Notes: generated from the sequence alone by a model not told the origin. A stretch of DNA of 64,000 nt from Henriciella mobilis (GCF_003576315.1 NZ_QWFZ01000020.1:1-64000), one strand, 5' to 3'; positions 26,448-37,325 are shown, numbered from the stretch's first letter. Numbers and translations: made by a program.

Positions 26448-26791
26448 GCCGCCATCTGGATGGGTGCGGGCTGAGCGCCGGGAAAAACTGGCAAAACCGG
26501 ACTCAGACCCGCTTCGAGATCGGCCAAAACAGCACGGCGCGTCTCGAAATCCTTTTCATCGTGCACGAAGATCGCGCTCGCTCCGTAGCGGGTAGCATCG
26601 AGCTGCGCCCAGACCGGCTGGACATCGTGCAGGCGCCCCGTCATCTCGACCATGCGGATGATCCGCCAGCCATAGGTGTCCGGGGCGGCGAACAGGGCAA
26701 CACCCGACCGGCGTGCCCAGTCGCTGTCTACGTCCATCTGCGTGAAGACGCGCGTGCGGCCAGAGCGACCGCGAAAACTGACCTTCGTCAT
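26444..26791 (-). CDS. Small soluble protein, unknown function
   Basis: A 115-residue protein with no signal peptide or membrane helix, starting MTKVSFRGRSGRTRVFTQMD. The central part (YGWRIIRMVEMTGRLHDVQPVWAQLDA) and AIFVHDEKDFETRRAVLADLEAG suggest one small alpha/beta domain. AGGAGAACATC precedes ATG 26791, so the start is good; the frame opens earlier at 26842. The stop codon overlaps that of the DUF885 gene in a shared CTAG. I know no family. Confidence 0.72.
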   Translation of the reverse strand: MTKVSFRGRSGRTRVFTQMDVDSDWARRSGVALFAAPDTYGWRIIRMVEMTGRLHDVQPVWAQLDATRYGASAIFVHDEKDFETRRAVLADLEAGLSPVLPVFPGAQPAPIQMAA

Positions 26792-27017
26792 GATGTTCTC
26801 CTTCCGTTCCTTGACGCCTTCATATTCCCCCTTTGTTCTCATGGCGAGTCATTTTTGGTAAACGAAATCTTAATTTTGAAACAAGGCTCTGACTCTATTT
26901 GGAATCTTTTTTGACGCGCCCGGAACAGAGCCGCGCAAGGCCCTGCCGATGACGCGGTTTGTCACAATTCCGACACCGGCCTTGCCAAACCCTGTGCGCA
27001 GGTATACATGGCTTTTG

Positions 27018-27040
27018 CTCACCCGGCCTATAAGGGTGAG
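27018..27040. promoter_or_regulatory. Inverted repeat CTCACCC-N9-GGGTGAG
   Basis: A seven-base perfect inverted repeat about 100 bp upstream of nadA. Its left arm is preceded by TG, giving TGCTCA, the same half-site as the palindrome nearer nadA. Could be a second weaker operator or a hairpin. Confidence 0.35.
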
Positions 27041-27108
27041 GTGTCGCGTCGGATTCTCCTTTTCCAGCCGGGAAAGACTTGAATTCGGAGTTTTGCACAC
27101 CCAAGTAA

Positions 27109-27123
27109 TGCTCATATTGAGCA
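27109..27123. promoter_or_regulatory. Palindromic operator candidate in front of nadA
   Basis: TGCTCA-TAT-TGAGCA is a perfect 15-bp palindrome 19 bp before the nadA start codon. In alphaproteobacteria de novo NAD genes are commonly controlled by the repressor NadQ through a palindrome in this position. I infer a NadQ-type site by position and symmetry; no nadQ gene is in the window. Confidence 0.55.
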
Positions 27124-27141
27124 AAAGTGTGGAGGTACACT

Positions 27142-28293
27142 ATGGCCAGACTGATTGATTCCGGACCGGGTTGCCCGACGCCGACCCCGTTGCGCGCCAA
27201 GAGCGCCGCCGAGGCCCGCGGGCTGGCCTATGATGATGCCGTGAAGGCTGAAACCGATGACCTCTACCCGCTGGTCTCCGATTTCGTGACCCCGATGGAG
27301 TGGCCGTCAATCGCGCCGCTCGTGGCCGAGATCAACCGCCTGAAGAAGGCGAAGAATGCGGTCATCCTGGCCCACAATTACATGACGCCGGACATCTTCC
27401 GGCTGGTTGGCGACTTTCGCGGCGACAGCCTGCAGCTTGCCCGCGAGGCCGCTGAGGTCGATGCCGACATTATCGTCCAGGCCGGCGTGCACTTCATGGC
27501 CGAGACGTCCAAGATCCTTGCGCCGGAAAAGACCGTACTGATCCCGAGCCTCGAAGCCGGCTGCTCGCTGGCCGCCTCGATCACGGGCGCCGATGTACGC
27601 CTGATCAAGCAGCGCTATCCGGACTATCCGGTCGTCACCTATGTGAACACGACCGCCGACGTGAAGGCCGAGTGCCACATCACCTGCACCAGCTCGAATG
27701 CCGCACAGGTCGTCGAGGCGATCGCGAAGGAATGGAACACCGACACGGTTATCCTCGTGCCGGACCAGTACCTTGCCAAGAACGTTGCCGCCCAGACCGA
27801 CATCCGTATCATCACCTGGCCGGGCGCCTGCGAGGTGCACGAGCTGTTCAATGCCGACGACGTGCACCAGCTGCGCGAAGCGCATCCGGGCGTCGTCATC
27901 CTCGCCCACCCGGAATGCCCGCCAGACGTGCTCGAAGCGGCTGACTTTGCCGGCTCGACCTCGGCGCTCGCCAATTACGTGAAGGAAGAAAGCCCGAACA
28001 AGGTCGTCCTGCTGACCGAATGCTCGATGAGCGACAATGTCGCTGCCGAGAACCCCGGCGTGAACTTTGTGCGCCCGTGCAATCTCTGCCCGCACATGAA
28101 GCGCATCACGCTCGAGAACATTCTCGACTGCCTCACGGAGATGAAGCATGAGGTGGTGATCGAGGAAGATGTTCGCGTGCGGGCCAAGGCTGCAATCGAT
28201 GCGATGCTGGCCCTGCCCAAGACGGACAAGCCCCTCGCTTTCCAGACCGGGCTGAAGCCGATGGAAATCGAAGTCTTTTCGGCGGCAGAATAA
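27142..28293 (+). CDS. nadA: Quinolinate synthase A
   Basis: A 383-residue iron-sulfur enzyme that condenses iminoaspartate with dihydroxyacetone phosphate to quinolinate, the second step of NAD synthesis from aspartate. Probable 4Fe-4S ligands are Cys141 (EAGCSLA), Cys230 (WPGACEVH) and a Cys in RPCNLCPHM (313/316). Other family motifs are ILAHNYM (75-81), GDFRGDSL and CHITCTSSNA. GGAGG lies seven bases before ATG 27142; the frame opens at 27127 but is shorter from here by the usual start. First gene of a nadA-x-x'-nadB-nadC series. Confidence 0.95.
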   Translation: MARLIDSGPGCPTPTPLRAKSAAEARGLAYDDAVKAETDDLYPLVSDFVTPMEWPSIAPLVAEINRLKKAKNAVILAHNYMTPDIFRLVGDFRGDSLQLAREAAEVDADIIVQAGVHFMAETSKILAPEKTVLIPSLEAGCSLAASITGADVRLIKQRYPDYPVVTYVNTTADVKAECHITCTSSNAAQVVEAIAKEWNTDTVILVPDQYLAKNVAAQTDIRIITWPGACEVHELFNADDVHQLREAHPGVVILAHPECPPDVLEAADFAGSTSALANYVKEESPNKVVLLTECSMSDNVAAENPGVNFVRPCNLCPHMKRITLENILDCLTEMKHEVVIEEDVRVRAKAAIDAMLALPKTDKPLAFQTGLKPMEIEVFSAAE

Positions 28294-28317
28294 CGCCTTG
28301 ATCTTGCCGTGATGAAG

Positions 28318-28350
28318 CGGTCTTCTGGACTTTCAGGACAGAAGACCGTT
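28318..28350 (+). promoter_or_regulatory. Hairpin between nadA and the exported pair (partial terminator)
   Basis: CGGTCTTCTG and CAGAAGACCG form a perfect 10-bp stem with an 11-base loop, followed by TTTGT, 25 bases after the nadA stop. The short T-run suggests a leaky terminator that would lower expression of the downstream genes relative to nadA, or an mRNA-protecting hairpin. Confidence 0.55.
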
Positions 28351-28382
28351 TGTCCGCCAGCCCGTTTGCCGGAGGCCACAGG

Positions 28383-28838
28383 ATGCGCCCAGCCCTTCTC
28401 GCCAGCCTAGCCCTGCTCCTGACCGCACTTGCGCCGGGGGCCCAGGCGACCGAAGGCAAGGATTCGGCTGACATTCTCGGCAACTGGACCTTCCAGACCA
28501 AGCCCTACCGGGACGGACAATGCGTCATGACCGGCACCATGCGGCTGACCCCATCGCCGGAATCCGGCCTCTATGAGTGCGAACTGACGGCCGTCGAGGT
28601 CTGCTCGATGTGGGGCCGCTCGGTCGTGCTGCAGCAATGCCAGGCCCGGCGCATCGACAACCAGCTGACCATCCGCTCCGAAATCGACCAGTTCCTGGAA
28701 TCGAAGCTGGAGGGCCTCGTCTATGTGCCGGACAATTTCGCCCTCACAATCCAGAGCGCCAAGCGGATGTACGGGTCGCTAATTTCGGCGGCAACCGCCC
28801 CGGCCATCTTCGTGCGGGCCGAGGAAGGCATTTCGTGA
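28383..28838 (+). CDS. Exported small protein x, first of a tandem pair in the nad operon
   Basis: A 151-residue protein with a signal peptide (MRPALLASLALLL...GAQA). The mature domain opens LGNWTFQ, has Cys in GQCVMTG, YECELTAVEVC and QQCQ, and ends with YVPDNFAL and a closing AEEGIS. The next gene has exactly the same length and the same pattern (LAGLWSF, CKFNG, DCELTAEQDC, QQSC, YLPDNFQL, AEGAIS), so they are paralogues. A GGAGG site precedes ATG 28383. The GTGA overlap with the second copy shows coupling. Four cysteines could form two disulfides in the periplasm. No known family or NAD role. Confidence 0.82.
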   Translation: MRPALLASLALLLTALAPGAQATEGKDSADILGNWTFQTKPYRDGQCVMTGTMRLTPSPESGLYECELTAVEVCSMWGRSVVLQQCQARRIDNQLTIRSEIDQFLESKLEGLVYVPDNFALTIQSAKRMYGSLISAATAPAIFVRAEEGIS

Positions 28839-29290
28839 TTGCCCGCCCAGCCCTTGCCGCTTCGCTCCTTATGCTGACCGGGCTGGCATCGCCAGCCACG
28901 GCGCAATCCTCCGTTCCCCTTCCGCCCAATCTCGCCGGCCTGTGGTCGTTCGAGGCCGACCTGGAGGCGATCTGCAAGTTCAACGGGCATGCCCGGCTCA
29001 TGCCAACCAGCGATCCGGCACGGTTCGACTGCGAGCTGACGGCCGAACAGGACTGCCCGGCCGCCGATGTCCATTATATCGTCCAGCAGAGCTGCTCGGT
29101 CGATATCGTGGACGGTGTCGCGACGGTCCGCTCGACCATCGAGACCTTTCTCGTCGGGGAACCGACCACCGGATACCTGCCGGACAATTTCCAGCTCGTG
29201 ATCCATGACGAATCCCATCTTGAAGGTGTCCTGCTTGGCAGCGGCGCCTATCCGGCGGAGTGGCGCCGGGCGGAGGGGGCAATCTCCTGA
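28835..29290 (+). CDS. Exported small protein x', second of the tandem pair
   Basis: A 151-residue paralogue of the preceding protein. I place the start at GTG 28835, which overlaps the previous stop (GTGA), follows GAGGAAGG, and gives a proper signal peptide (VIARPALAASLLML...ATAQ); the long upstream extension of this frame is inside the first copy. The mature part keeps the four cysteine positions and the LPDNF motif. It lies 21 bases before nadB, so is expected to be cotranscribed with it. Function unknown. Confidence 0.8.
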   Translation: MIARPALAASLLMLTGLASPATAQSSVPLPPNLAGLWSFEADLEAICKFNGHARLMPTSDPARFDCELTAEQDCPAADVHYIVQQSCSVDIVDGVATVRSTIETFLVGEPTTGYLPDNFQLVIHDESHLEGVLLGSGAYPAEWRRAEGAIS

Positions 29291-29311
29291 TGCTGGCGCG
29301 GGGCTGACACC

Positions 29312-30859
29312 ATGGCTGACATGACCCGGATCAAATCTGCGCCGCCCGCAGATGATGAAGACATACTGATTGTCGGCGCGGGCCTGGCTGGCCTGTTCCT
29401 CGCGCTGAAACTGGCGCCGCGCCCGGTCACGGTGATCGCACCGGCTCCGCTGGGCGAGGCAGCATCCTCAGCCTGGGCGCAGGGCGGGCTCGCCGCCGCG
29501 CTTGATCCGCTGGACAGCCCGGAAACCCATGCCGCGGACACAGTCTCCGCAGGGGCCGGCCTGGTCGACCCGGTCATTGCCCGCCTCATCGCCGAGGAAG
29601 GCCCGGCCCGCGTGCTGGACCTGATTTCGCTCGGCGTGCCCTTCGACCGCACGCCCGAAGGCGCGCTTGCCCTGTCACTGGAGGCCGCGCACTCGCATCC
29701 CCGCGTCGCCCGTGTCGCCGGGGACCTGGCCGGCAAGGCGATCATGGGCGCGCTGACCGCCGCCGTGCAGGACGCCGGGCACATCAAGCTGAAATGGCCT
29801 TACCGCGCGGTCAGCCTGCTGCAGGACGCCAATGGCCGGGTTGCCGGCATCGTGACGCGCGACCCGAAGGGCAGGCTCGCGCCTCTGACTGCCCGCCAGA
29901 CCATACTGTGCACGGGCGGGTCCGGCGGCCTGTTCCGGGTCACGACCAATCCGCCTCAGTCGCGCGGCGAAGCGCTGGCCATGGCCTACCAGGCCGGCGC
30001 GCTGATCGCCGATCCCGAATTTGTCCAGTTCCACCCGACCGCCATGGATGTGGGCCTCGACCCGGCTCCGCTTGCCACCGAAGCGCTGCGCGGCGAGGGC
30101 GCAATCCTGCGCAACGGCTCGGGCGAGCCTTTCATGGCGCGCTATCATGAGAAGGCCGAACTGGCCCCGCGGGACGAAGTGGCGCGCGCCATCCATTCGG
30201 AAATCAGCGCTGGCAACGGCGCCTTCCTCGACGCTACGGTCGCCGTCGGCAAGGACTTCCCGGCCCATTTCCCGACGGTCTTTGCGGCCTGCATGGCAGC
30301 TGGCATCGACCCGCGCCTGAAAGCCATACCGGTCGCCCCGGCCGCGCACTATCACATGGGTGGCGTGGTCGCCGATTTCTGGGGACGCTCGACCCTGGAC
30401 GGGCTGTCCGTCTGCGGCGAGTGCGCGTCGACAGGCGCACACGGCGCCAACAGGCTGGCCTCCAATTCGTTGCTCGAAGCCGTCGTCTTTGCCGCGCGCA
30501 TCGGGGAGAGGCTGCAAGGCTCCGGGCTCACCCAGCCCGGCCCCTCCGAGGGTAGCGTTGCCGCTGACCTGCCCGCCGACGAGCTGATGTCGCTGCGCGT
30601 GTCCATGGCGGAAAATTGCGGCGTCGTGCGCAATGCCGAGGGCCTGAAACGGCTGGCCGGAGAGATCGAGGACCTTGAAGCGGCCAACGGGCCGGCGCGC
30701 GCCCTGCTCACGGCCCGGCTGATGACCGAGGCAGCCCTGGCCCGCGAGGAAAGCCGCGGCGGACACTTCCGGTCCGATTTCCCCGAAAGCGCCGCAACGC
30801 CCCGGCGCACCTTTGTCAGCAAGCCCGTCAGCCGGGCCTACAGCGAGGCCGCCGAATGA
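29312..30859 (+). CDS. nadB: L-aspartate oxidase
   Basis: A 515-residue FAD enzyme that oxidises L-aspartate to iminoaspartate, feeding NadA. The dinucleotide motif GAGLAG is at about 22-27, AAASSAWAQGGLAAAL-type FAD contact near residue 50, and the succinate dehydrogenase/fumarate-reductase-fold signatures HPTAM, EALRGEGAIL and HYHMGGV follow, with GECASTGAHGANRLASNSLLEA near 370. Length is slightly shorter than E. coli NadB. It overlaps nadC by ATGA. In this operon two small exported genes separate it from nadA. Confidence 0.94.
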   Translation: MADMTRIKSAPPADDEDILIVGAGLAGLFLALKLAPRPVTVIAPAPLGEAASSAWAQGGLAAALDPLDSPETHAADTVSAGAGLVDPVIARLIAEEGPARVLDLISLGVPFDRTPEGALALSLEAAHSHPRVARVAGDLAGKAIMGALTAAVQDAGHIKLKWPYRAVSLLQDANGRVAGIVTRDPKGRLAPLTARQTILCTGGSGGLFRVTTNPPQSRGEALAMAYQAGALIADPEFVQFHPTAMDVGLDPAPLATEALRGEGAILRNGSGEPFMARYHEKAELAPRDEVARAIHSEISAGNGAFLDATVAVGKDFPAHFPTVFAACMAAGIDPRLKAIPVAPAAHYHMGGVVADFWGRSTLDGLSVCGECASTGAHGANRLASNSLLEAVVFAARIGERLQGSGLTQPGPSEGSVAADLPADELMSLRVSMAENCGVVRNAEGLKRLAGEIEDLEAANGPARALLTARLMTEAALAREESRGGHFRSDFPESAATPRRTFVSKPVSRAYSEAAE

Positions 30860-31707
30860 TTGCCCCACCGCCCCTGCCCGACCTTGTCCTCGAACCGATT
30901 GTGCGCCTCGCGCTGACCGAAGACCTCGGCCGCGCGGGCGACCTGACCACCGACGCCACCATCCTGCCGGGCACGAAGATCGAAGCCCGGATCCGCGCCC
31001 GCAAGCCCGGCCGGCTGGCCGGCATGGACGCGGCGGCCCTGGCCCTGAAGCTGGTCGACCCGTCCGTGAAGCTGAACCAGTCCCTGACCGATGGCAGCAC
31101 GCTCGCGCCCGGCGACGTGATCGCGACCCTGTCCGGCGAGGCGCGCTCCATCCTGATTGCCGAACGCACCATGCTGAACTTTCTCGGCCGGCTCTCGGGC
31201 ATCGCGACGCTGACGGCGACCTTTGTCGAGGCGGTGAAAGGCAGCGAGGCTGAGATCGTCTGCACCCGCAAGACCACGCCCGGCCACCGGGCCGTCGAAA
31301 AGCGCGCGGTGCGCTGCGGCGGCGGCACGTCCCATCGCTATGGCCTGGATGATGCGGTGCTGATCAAGGACAATCATATCGCCGCCTGCGGCTCGGTCGC
31401 TGAAGCCCTCAAGCGGGCGCATGCCTATGCCGGCCATCTGCGCATGATCGAGATCGAGGTCGACACGCTGGAACAGCTTGAAGAGGCCCTGCCGCACAAG
31501 CCGCATGCGGTCCTGCTGGACAATATGGACACAACGACGCTGCGCAAGGCGGTCGCCATGATTGACGGGGCCTGCAAGGCCGAAGCGTCGGGCGGTGTGA
31601 CCCTCGACACCGTGGCCGCCATCGCCGAAACCGGGGTCGACTATATCTCCGTCGGCGCGCTCACTCACTCAGCGTCAAACCTTGACGTCGGTCTCGACCT
31701 GCCCTGA
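30856..31707 (+). CDS. nadC: Nicotinate-nucleotide pyrophosphorylase (carboxylating)
   Basis: A 283-residue quinolinate phosphoribosyltransferase that turns quinolinate and PRPP into nicotinate mononucleotide. Typical segments are EDLGRAGDLTT near the start, ERTMLNFLGRLSGIAT, TRKTTPGHR (basic substrate-binding loop), GGGTSHRYGL, IKDNHI and the closing SGGVTLDTV...DYISVGALTHSA. It overlaps nadB (ATGA) and completes the aspartate-to-NaMN pathway within this operon. Confidence 0.95.
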   Translation: MIAPPPLPDLVLEPIVRLALTEDLGRAGDLTTDATILPGTKIEARIRARKPGRLAGMDAAALALKLVDPSVKLNQSLTDGSTLAPGDVIATLSGEARSILIAERTMLNFLGRLSGIATLTATFVEAVKGSEAEIVCTRKTTPGHRAVEKRAVRCGGGTSHRYGLDDAVLIKDNHIAACGSVAEALKRAHAYAGHLRMIEIEVDTLEQLEEALPHKPHAVLLDNMDTTTLRKAVAMIDGACKAEASGGVTLDTVAAIAETGVDYISVGALTHSASNLDVGLDLP

Positions 31708-31770
31708 ACCTGTTTGCCGAAAGTCATGCTGCATGGCAAAAGGCGGCAAATGGGAGGAGCAGGAATCGAC

Positions 31771-32580
31771 ATGGGAAAGTGTAGCGGACGGAAGAGCATC
31801 TTCATTACGGGTGCCGCGTCGGGCATCGGCAAGGCGACCGCGAAGCTCTTCGCCGACCGCAGCTGGTTCGTCGGTCTTTACGACGTGAACGAGGCCGGCC
31901 TCGCCGAGGTCGAGCAGGAGATCGGCGCCGAAAACTGCATCAAGGCCAAGCTGGACGTGCGCTCGCGCGAGGACTGGAAAGCGGCAGTCGATGCCTTCGG
32001 CCAGGAAACCGATGGGCGCATGACGGTGCTGTTCAACAATGCCGGTGTCGGGCGCCATGGCTGGTTCGAGGATATTTCCGGCGAGGACAATGACTGGGTC
32101 GTCGACGTCAATGTGAAGGGCGTCATCAATGGCGTCGAAGCCGCCCTGCCCCTGCTGAAGCAGACGCCGGGCGCGCGCATCGTCAATACGGCCTCGACCG
32201 CCGGGGTTGTCGGATCCCCGAAGCTGGCGGTCTATTCCGCGACGAAGTTCGCGGTGCGCGGCCTGACCGAGGCCCTCGATGTCGAATTCTCAAATCTCGG
32301 CATTCGCGTCACCTCGCTGATGCCCTGGTTCATCGACACGCCCATCCTCGACATGGGCAAGGCCGACGGTGCGAACGAGAAGATGTCCGACATGATCCGG
32401 GAGTCGGGCCAGGACGTCTATCCGGTTGAAATCGCCGCCGAGAAAGCCTGGGACGCGGCCCACGGCAACGAAACCCATTACATGGCCGGCAAGATGGCCG
32501 AGCGGACACGCTTCATCCAGCGTTTCATGCCGGGCATGCTGAAGAAGCAGCTGGTGAAAAATCTCGGGCCGCGGGAGTAA
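31771..32580 (+). CDS. Short-chain dehydrogenase/reductase
   Basis: A 269-residue classical SDR. The cofactor motif TGAASGIG is at residues 13-20, NNAG follows near 89, and the catalytic Ser142, Tyr155 and Lys159 lie in NTASTAG and YSATK. Asp38 of the LYDVNE stretch after the second strand suggests NAD preference. AGGA six bases before ATG 31771 decides the start; the frame opens at 31714. It follows nadC by 63 bases on the same strand but has no obvious NAD-synthesis role. Substrate unknown. Confidence 0.88.
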   Translation: MGKCSGRKSIFITGAASGIGKATAKLFADRSWFVGLYDVNEAGLAEVEQEIGAENCIKAKLDVRSREDWKAAVDAFGQETDGRMTVLFNNAGVGRHGWFEDISGEDNDWVVDVNVKGVINGVEAALPLLKQTPGARIVNTASTAGVVGSPKLAVYSATKFAVRGLTEALDVEFSNLGIRVTSLMPWFIDTPILDMGKADGANEKMSDMIRESGQDVYPVEIAAEKAWDAAHGNETHYMAGKMAERTRFIQRFMPGMLKKQLVKNLGPRE

Positions 32581-32598
32581 GGCCGAAGCTGCCTGCCC

Positions 32599-33261
32599 CT
32601 AATCCTTCACGCGCGCAATGGCGAGGCCGTCATGGCCCTTGATGCCGACCTGCTGCAGCACGATCGCCTCGAGCTGCGGATGGCCCGCCAGTGCCTGGTT
32701 GAAGGCGGCCGCGCCGATCGCGTTCGGATCAACCTTGGACGGCTCCAGCACCGCGCCTTCGCGCACGACATTGTCGGCCACGATCAGCCCGCCCGGGCGG
32801 ACCAGCCGGATCGCCTGCTTGAGATAAGCCGGATAGCCATCCTTGTTGGCGTCCAGGAAGACCATGTCGAAGTCGCCTGTCAGCGTGCTCATCACATCGA
32901 GGCCCTTGCCCTCAATCACGCGGCAGGATGAGTCCAGCCCGGCATCGGCCAGGGTTTCGCGGGCGACGGCAACGTGGTCGGGATCGAGCTCAACACTGAT
33001 CAGCTCACCACCTTCAGGCAGCGCGCGACCAAGCCAGACCGTGGAGTAGCCGCCGAGCGTGCCAACTTCGAGGATACGTTTCGCGCCGATCAGCTTGGCC
33101 AGCAGGTAGACCAGCTTGCCCTGGCCCGGCGAAAGCTGGATCTCCGGCAGGCCTGCGGCCTTCGTGCGTTCGATCGCACGGCTCAGCACACCGTCTTCGA
33201 CGGCGAACAAGCTGTTGATATAGGTATCGACGTCTTCGAATAGCCGTCCGTCGTCCGCCAT
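32599..33261 (-). CDS. Class I SAM-dependent O-methyltransferase
   Basis: A 220-residue enzyme of the catechol/caffeoyl-CoA O-methyltransferase group (COG4122 type). Signatures are the SAM loop LEVGTLGGYSTVWL near 66-79, the acidic ELDPDHV, the metal-binding VFLDANKDGYPAYL near 134-147 and DNVVREG near 163. Small phenolic substrates methylated with divalent metal are typical of the family. It starts nine bases after the cell-wall hydrolase on the same strand and is the second gene of that pair. Substrate unknown. Confidence 0.88.
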   Translation of the reverse strand: MADDGRLFEDVDTYINSLFAVEDGVLSRAIERTKAAGLPEIQLSPGQGKLVYLLAKLIGAKRILEVGTLGGYSTVWLGRALPEGGELISVELDPDHVAVARETLADAGLDSSCRVIEGKGLDVMSTLTGDFDMVFLDANKDGYPAYLKQAIRLVRPGGLIVADNVVREGAVLEPSKVDPNAIGAAAFNQALAGHPQLEAIVLQQVGIKGHDGLAIARVKD

Positions 33262-33270
33262 GAAGACCTC

Positions 33271-34269
33271 TTACGGTGCCGGGCTCAGCACGCTCAGCGA
33301 GCGGGCATTGAGATCGTCCGTGGTTTCAGGCGTGTCGATCGTCACGATGGTCGATTTCGAATTGCTGCCGCCACCGGATGCATCGCGCTGGATACGGGCG
33401 CGCTGGGCCGCCTTGGCGCTCGCCCATTCGGCGCCGCGCGGGAAGCGGTAGAAGATGTGCGTGCCAATCCGCGAGGTCTGAATCAGGCCGGCATTCCAGA
33501 CCGGGTTCACATAGGTCGCGTGATAGTGCGTCGCGCCGCCCGTGCGCGGCTCTTCAAGATCGAGCATGACATGCGCGGCAATCGATTGCGCCTTGTCCCA
33601 GCGCCAGCCGCGCGGGGCCCGGTCGAGCGCACCGTCGCAGGTGAAGGTAAACTGGCAGCCCGTGGTGCGGGTGGCACCCTGGTAGACGACCTCGCAGGCC
33701 GTGTTCGGATAACGGTGGTCGCGCACGCGGTTCATGATGACTTCGGCGACGGCCAGCTGGCCGGACGTCGATTCGCTGCGTGCTTCGTAATAGACCGCCT
33801 CGGCAAGGCAACGCGTCTGACGGCTGAGATCCTCGGCGCGGGCCAGGTGGACCGGATCGAAGCTCTTCATGCCGGCCAGCACGGCGGCATCGCGCTCGAG
33901 CCCGGCATAGCGGCTGAGTGCCCCGTCGGGGTCGCGCTCGAGCGAGTATTCGACATTGCGCAGCCACTCATGCTGCATGAGGCTTGGTGCCTTGGGATCT
34001 GCCCGGACAGCCTCGCCGGCATCCTGTATTTCGGCGAAACGCTGCGTCTGCGCGCGCGCTTCAGCCTCGGCCTGCTTTTGGATGTTGAAGGACGAAATGG
34101 TCGGCAGGGCAACGACGAGTCCTGCCGCGCACACGGATGCAAGCCCGGCGCGAGCAACGTATGCACCTTGCTCCTTGCCCGGTTTTGCTAGCCACCAACG
34201 CGCAATTCTGCCGCGAAGGGACCTGTCCGCGAAAATTCGCGACCCCTGTGTGGTCTTCTTCAGTGACAT
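33271..34269 (-). CDS. SleB/CwlJ-type cell wall hydrolase
   Basis: A 332-residue membrane-anchored protein with an N-terminal basic segment and one helix near residues 37-58, then a coiled-coil-like stretch (EAEARAQTQRFAEIQ) and a Hydrolase_2 domain from about 150: LAEAVYYEARSES with the likely catalytic Glu, VAEVIMNRVRDHRYPN, CQFTFTCDG and THYHATYVNPVW. Homologues act as spore or vegetative cell-wall lytic transglycosylases; here a peptidoglycan remodelling role is inferred. ATG 34269 follows AAGGGGCAGG; a GTG at 34290 is possible. Pairs with the O-methyltransferase gene. Confidence 0.9.
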   Translation of the reverse strand: MSLKKTTQGSRIFADRSLRGRIARWWLAKPGKEQGAYVARAGLASVCAAGLVVALPTISSFNIQKQAEAEARAQTQRFAEIQDAGEAVRADPKAPSLMQHEWLRNVEYSLERDPDGALSRYAGLERDAAVLAGMKSFDPVHLARAEDLSRQTRCLAEAVYYEARSESTSGQLAVAEVIMNRVRDHRYPNTACEVVYQGATRTTGCQFTFTCDGALDRAPRGWRWDKAQSIAAHVMLDLEEPRTGGATHYHATYVNPVWNAGLIQTSRIGTHIFYRFPRGAEWASAKAAQRARIQRDASGGGSNSKSTIVTIDTPETTDDLNARSLSVLSPAP

Positions 34270-34538
34270 CACCTGCCCCTTAATTTCCACCAGTGTTGTT
34301 TCACAGCAAGCATGAACCGGGCCATGTGACCCCGTTCACCTGCCGTTCAAGCCCTGGCGTTGATCAGACTGGATAGTGAACAAGACCGCCACATAGCAAC
34401 GAAAAGCGGTCTTTGAAGACTTACATTTCTGTGAGCACCCAATCTGTTAACCTGAACGCTTTTGCAGCGCAGCATTTTCTCTTTCCAAAAAATACAGCAG
34501 ATTCAGGCTTAGATTGGGTTAAGATGGCGCCGGATTTG

Positions 34539-34569
34539 TTTCGGCAACAAAATACACTGTTGCCGGAAA
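34539..34569 (+). other. Hairpin in the ppdK downstream region
   Basis: TTTCGGCAAC and GTTGCCGGAAA pair over ten bases with one bulged G around a ten-base loop. Together with the following terminator-like stem it would form the 3' half of a plus-strand transcript. Confidence 0.45.
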
Positions 34570-34591
34570 GCAACGCCCAAAACGCACGTTC

Positions 34592-34625
34592 GAGCGGGGT
34601 GACTTGTCCACCCCGCTCTATTTTA
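34592..34625 (+). terminator. Terminator-like hairpin with plus-strand T tail
   Basis: GAGCGGGGT and ACCCCGCTC form a 9-bp stem with a nine-base loop followed by TATTTTA. The T tail is on the plus strand, where no protein gene ends. On the minus strand it lies just after ppdK and could still stabilise that transcript's end. Confidence 0.6.
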
Positions 34626-34631
34626 GCGTGA

Positions 34632-37325
<2,694 letters not shown>

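Larger units (their letters stand above)
26792..27141. other. Gene-free divergent promoter region before nadA
   Basis: About 350 bp with no supportable gene; an 84-codon minus-strand frame at 26870-27124 overlaps the nadA operator and has no coding signature. It holds two inverted repeats: CTCACCC-N9-GGGTGAG at 27018-27040 and the nadA-proximal palindrome at 27109-27123. Promoters for both nadA and the 26791 gene must be here. Confidence 0.6.
34270..34631. other. Gene-free region between sleB-like gene and ppdK
   Basis: About 360 bp, AT-rich in its right half. I see no convincing protein gene; a 72-codon plus frame (34413-34631) runs straight through a terminator-like hairpin. The region holds two plus-strand hairpins (34539-34569 and 34592-34618), the second with a T-rich tail, and a GTTC-N7-GTTC pair at 34334-34348. 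It may encode a small RNA. Confidence 0.55.

Noticed and set aside
26870-27124. 84-codon minus frame in the nadA upstream region
   Set aside because: It covers the palindromic operator and has no coding signature or ribosome-binding site.
34334-34348. Second GTTC-N7-GTTC, LexA-like
   Set aside because: Lacks the T-rich flanks, and about one or two such pairs are expected by chance in a window this size.
34413-34631. 72-codon plus frame before ppdK
   Set aside because: It runs through two hairpins and a terminator-like T tail, and the amino acid pattern is not gene-like; an RNA is likelier.
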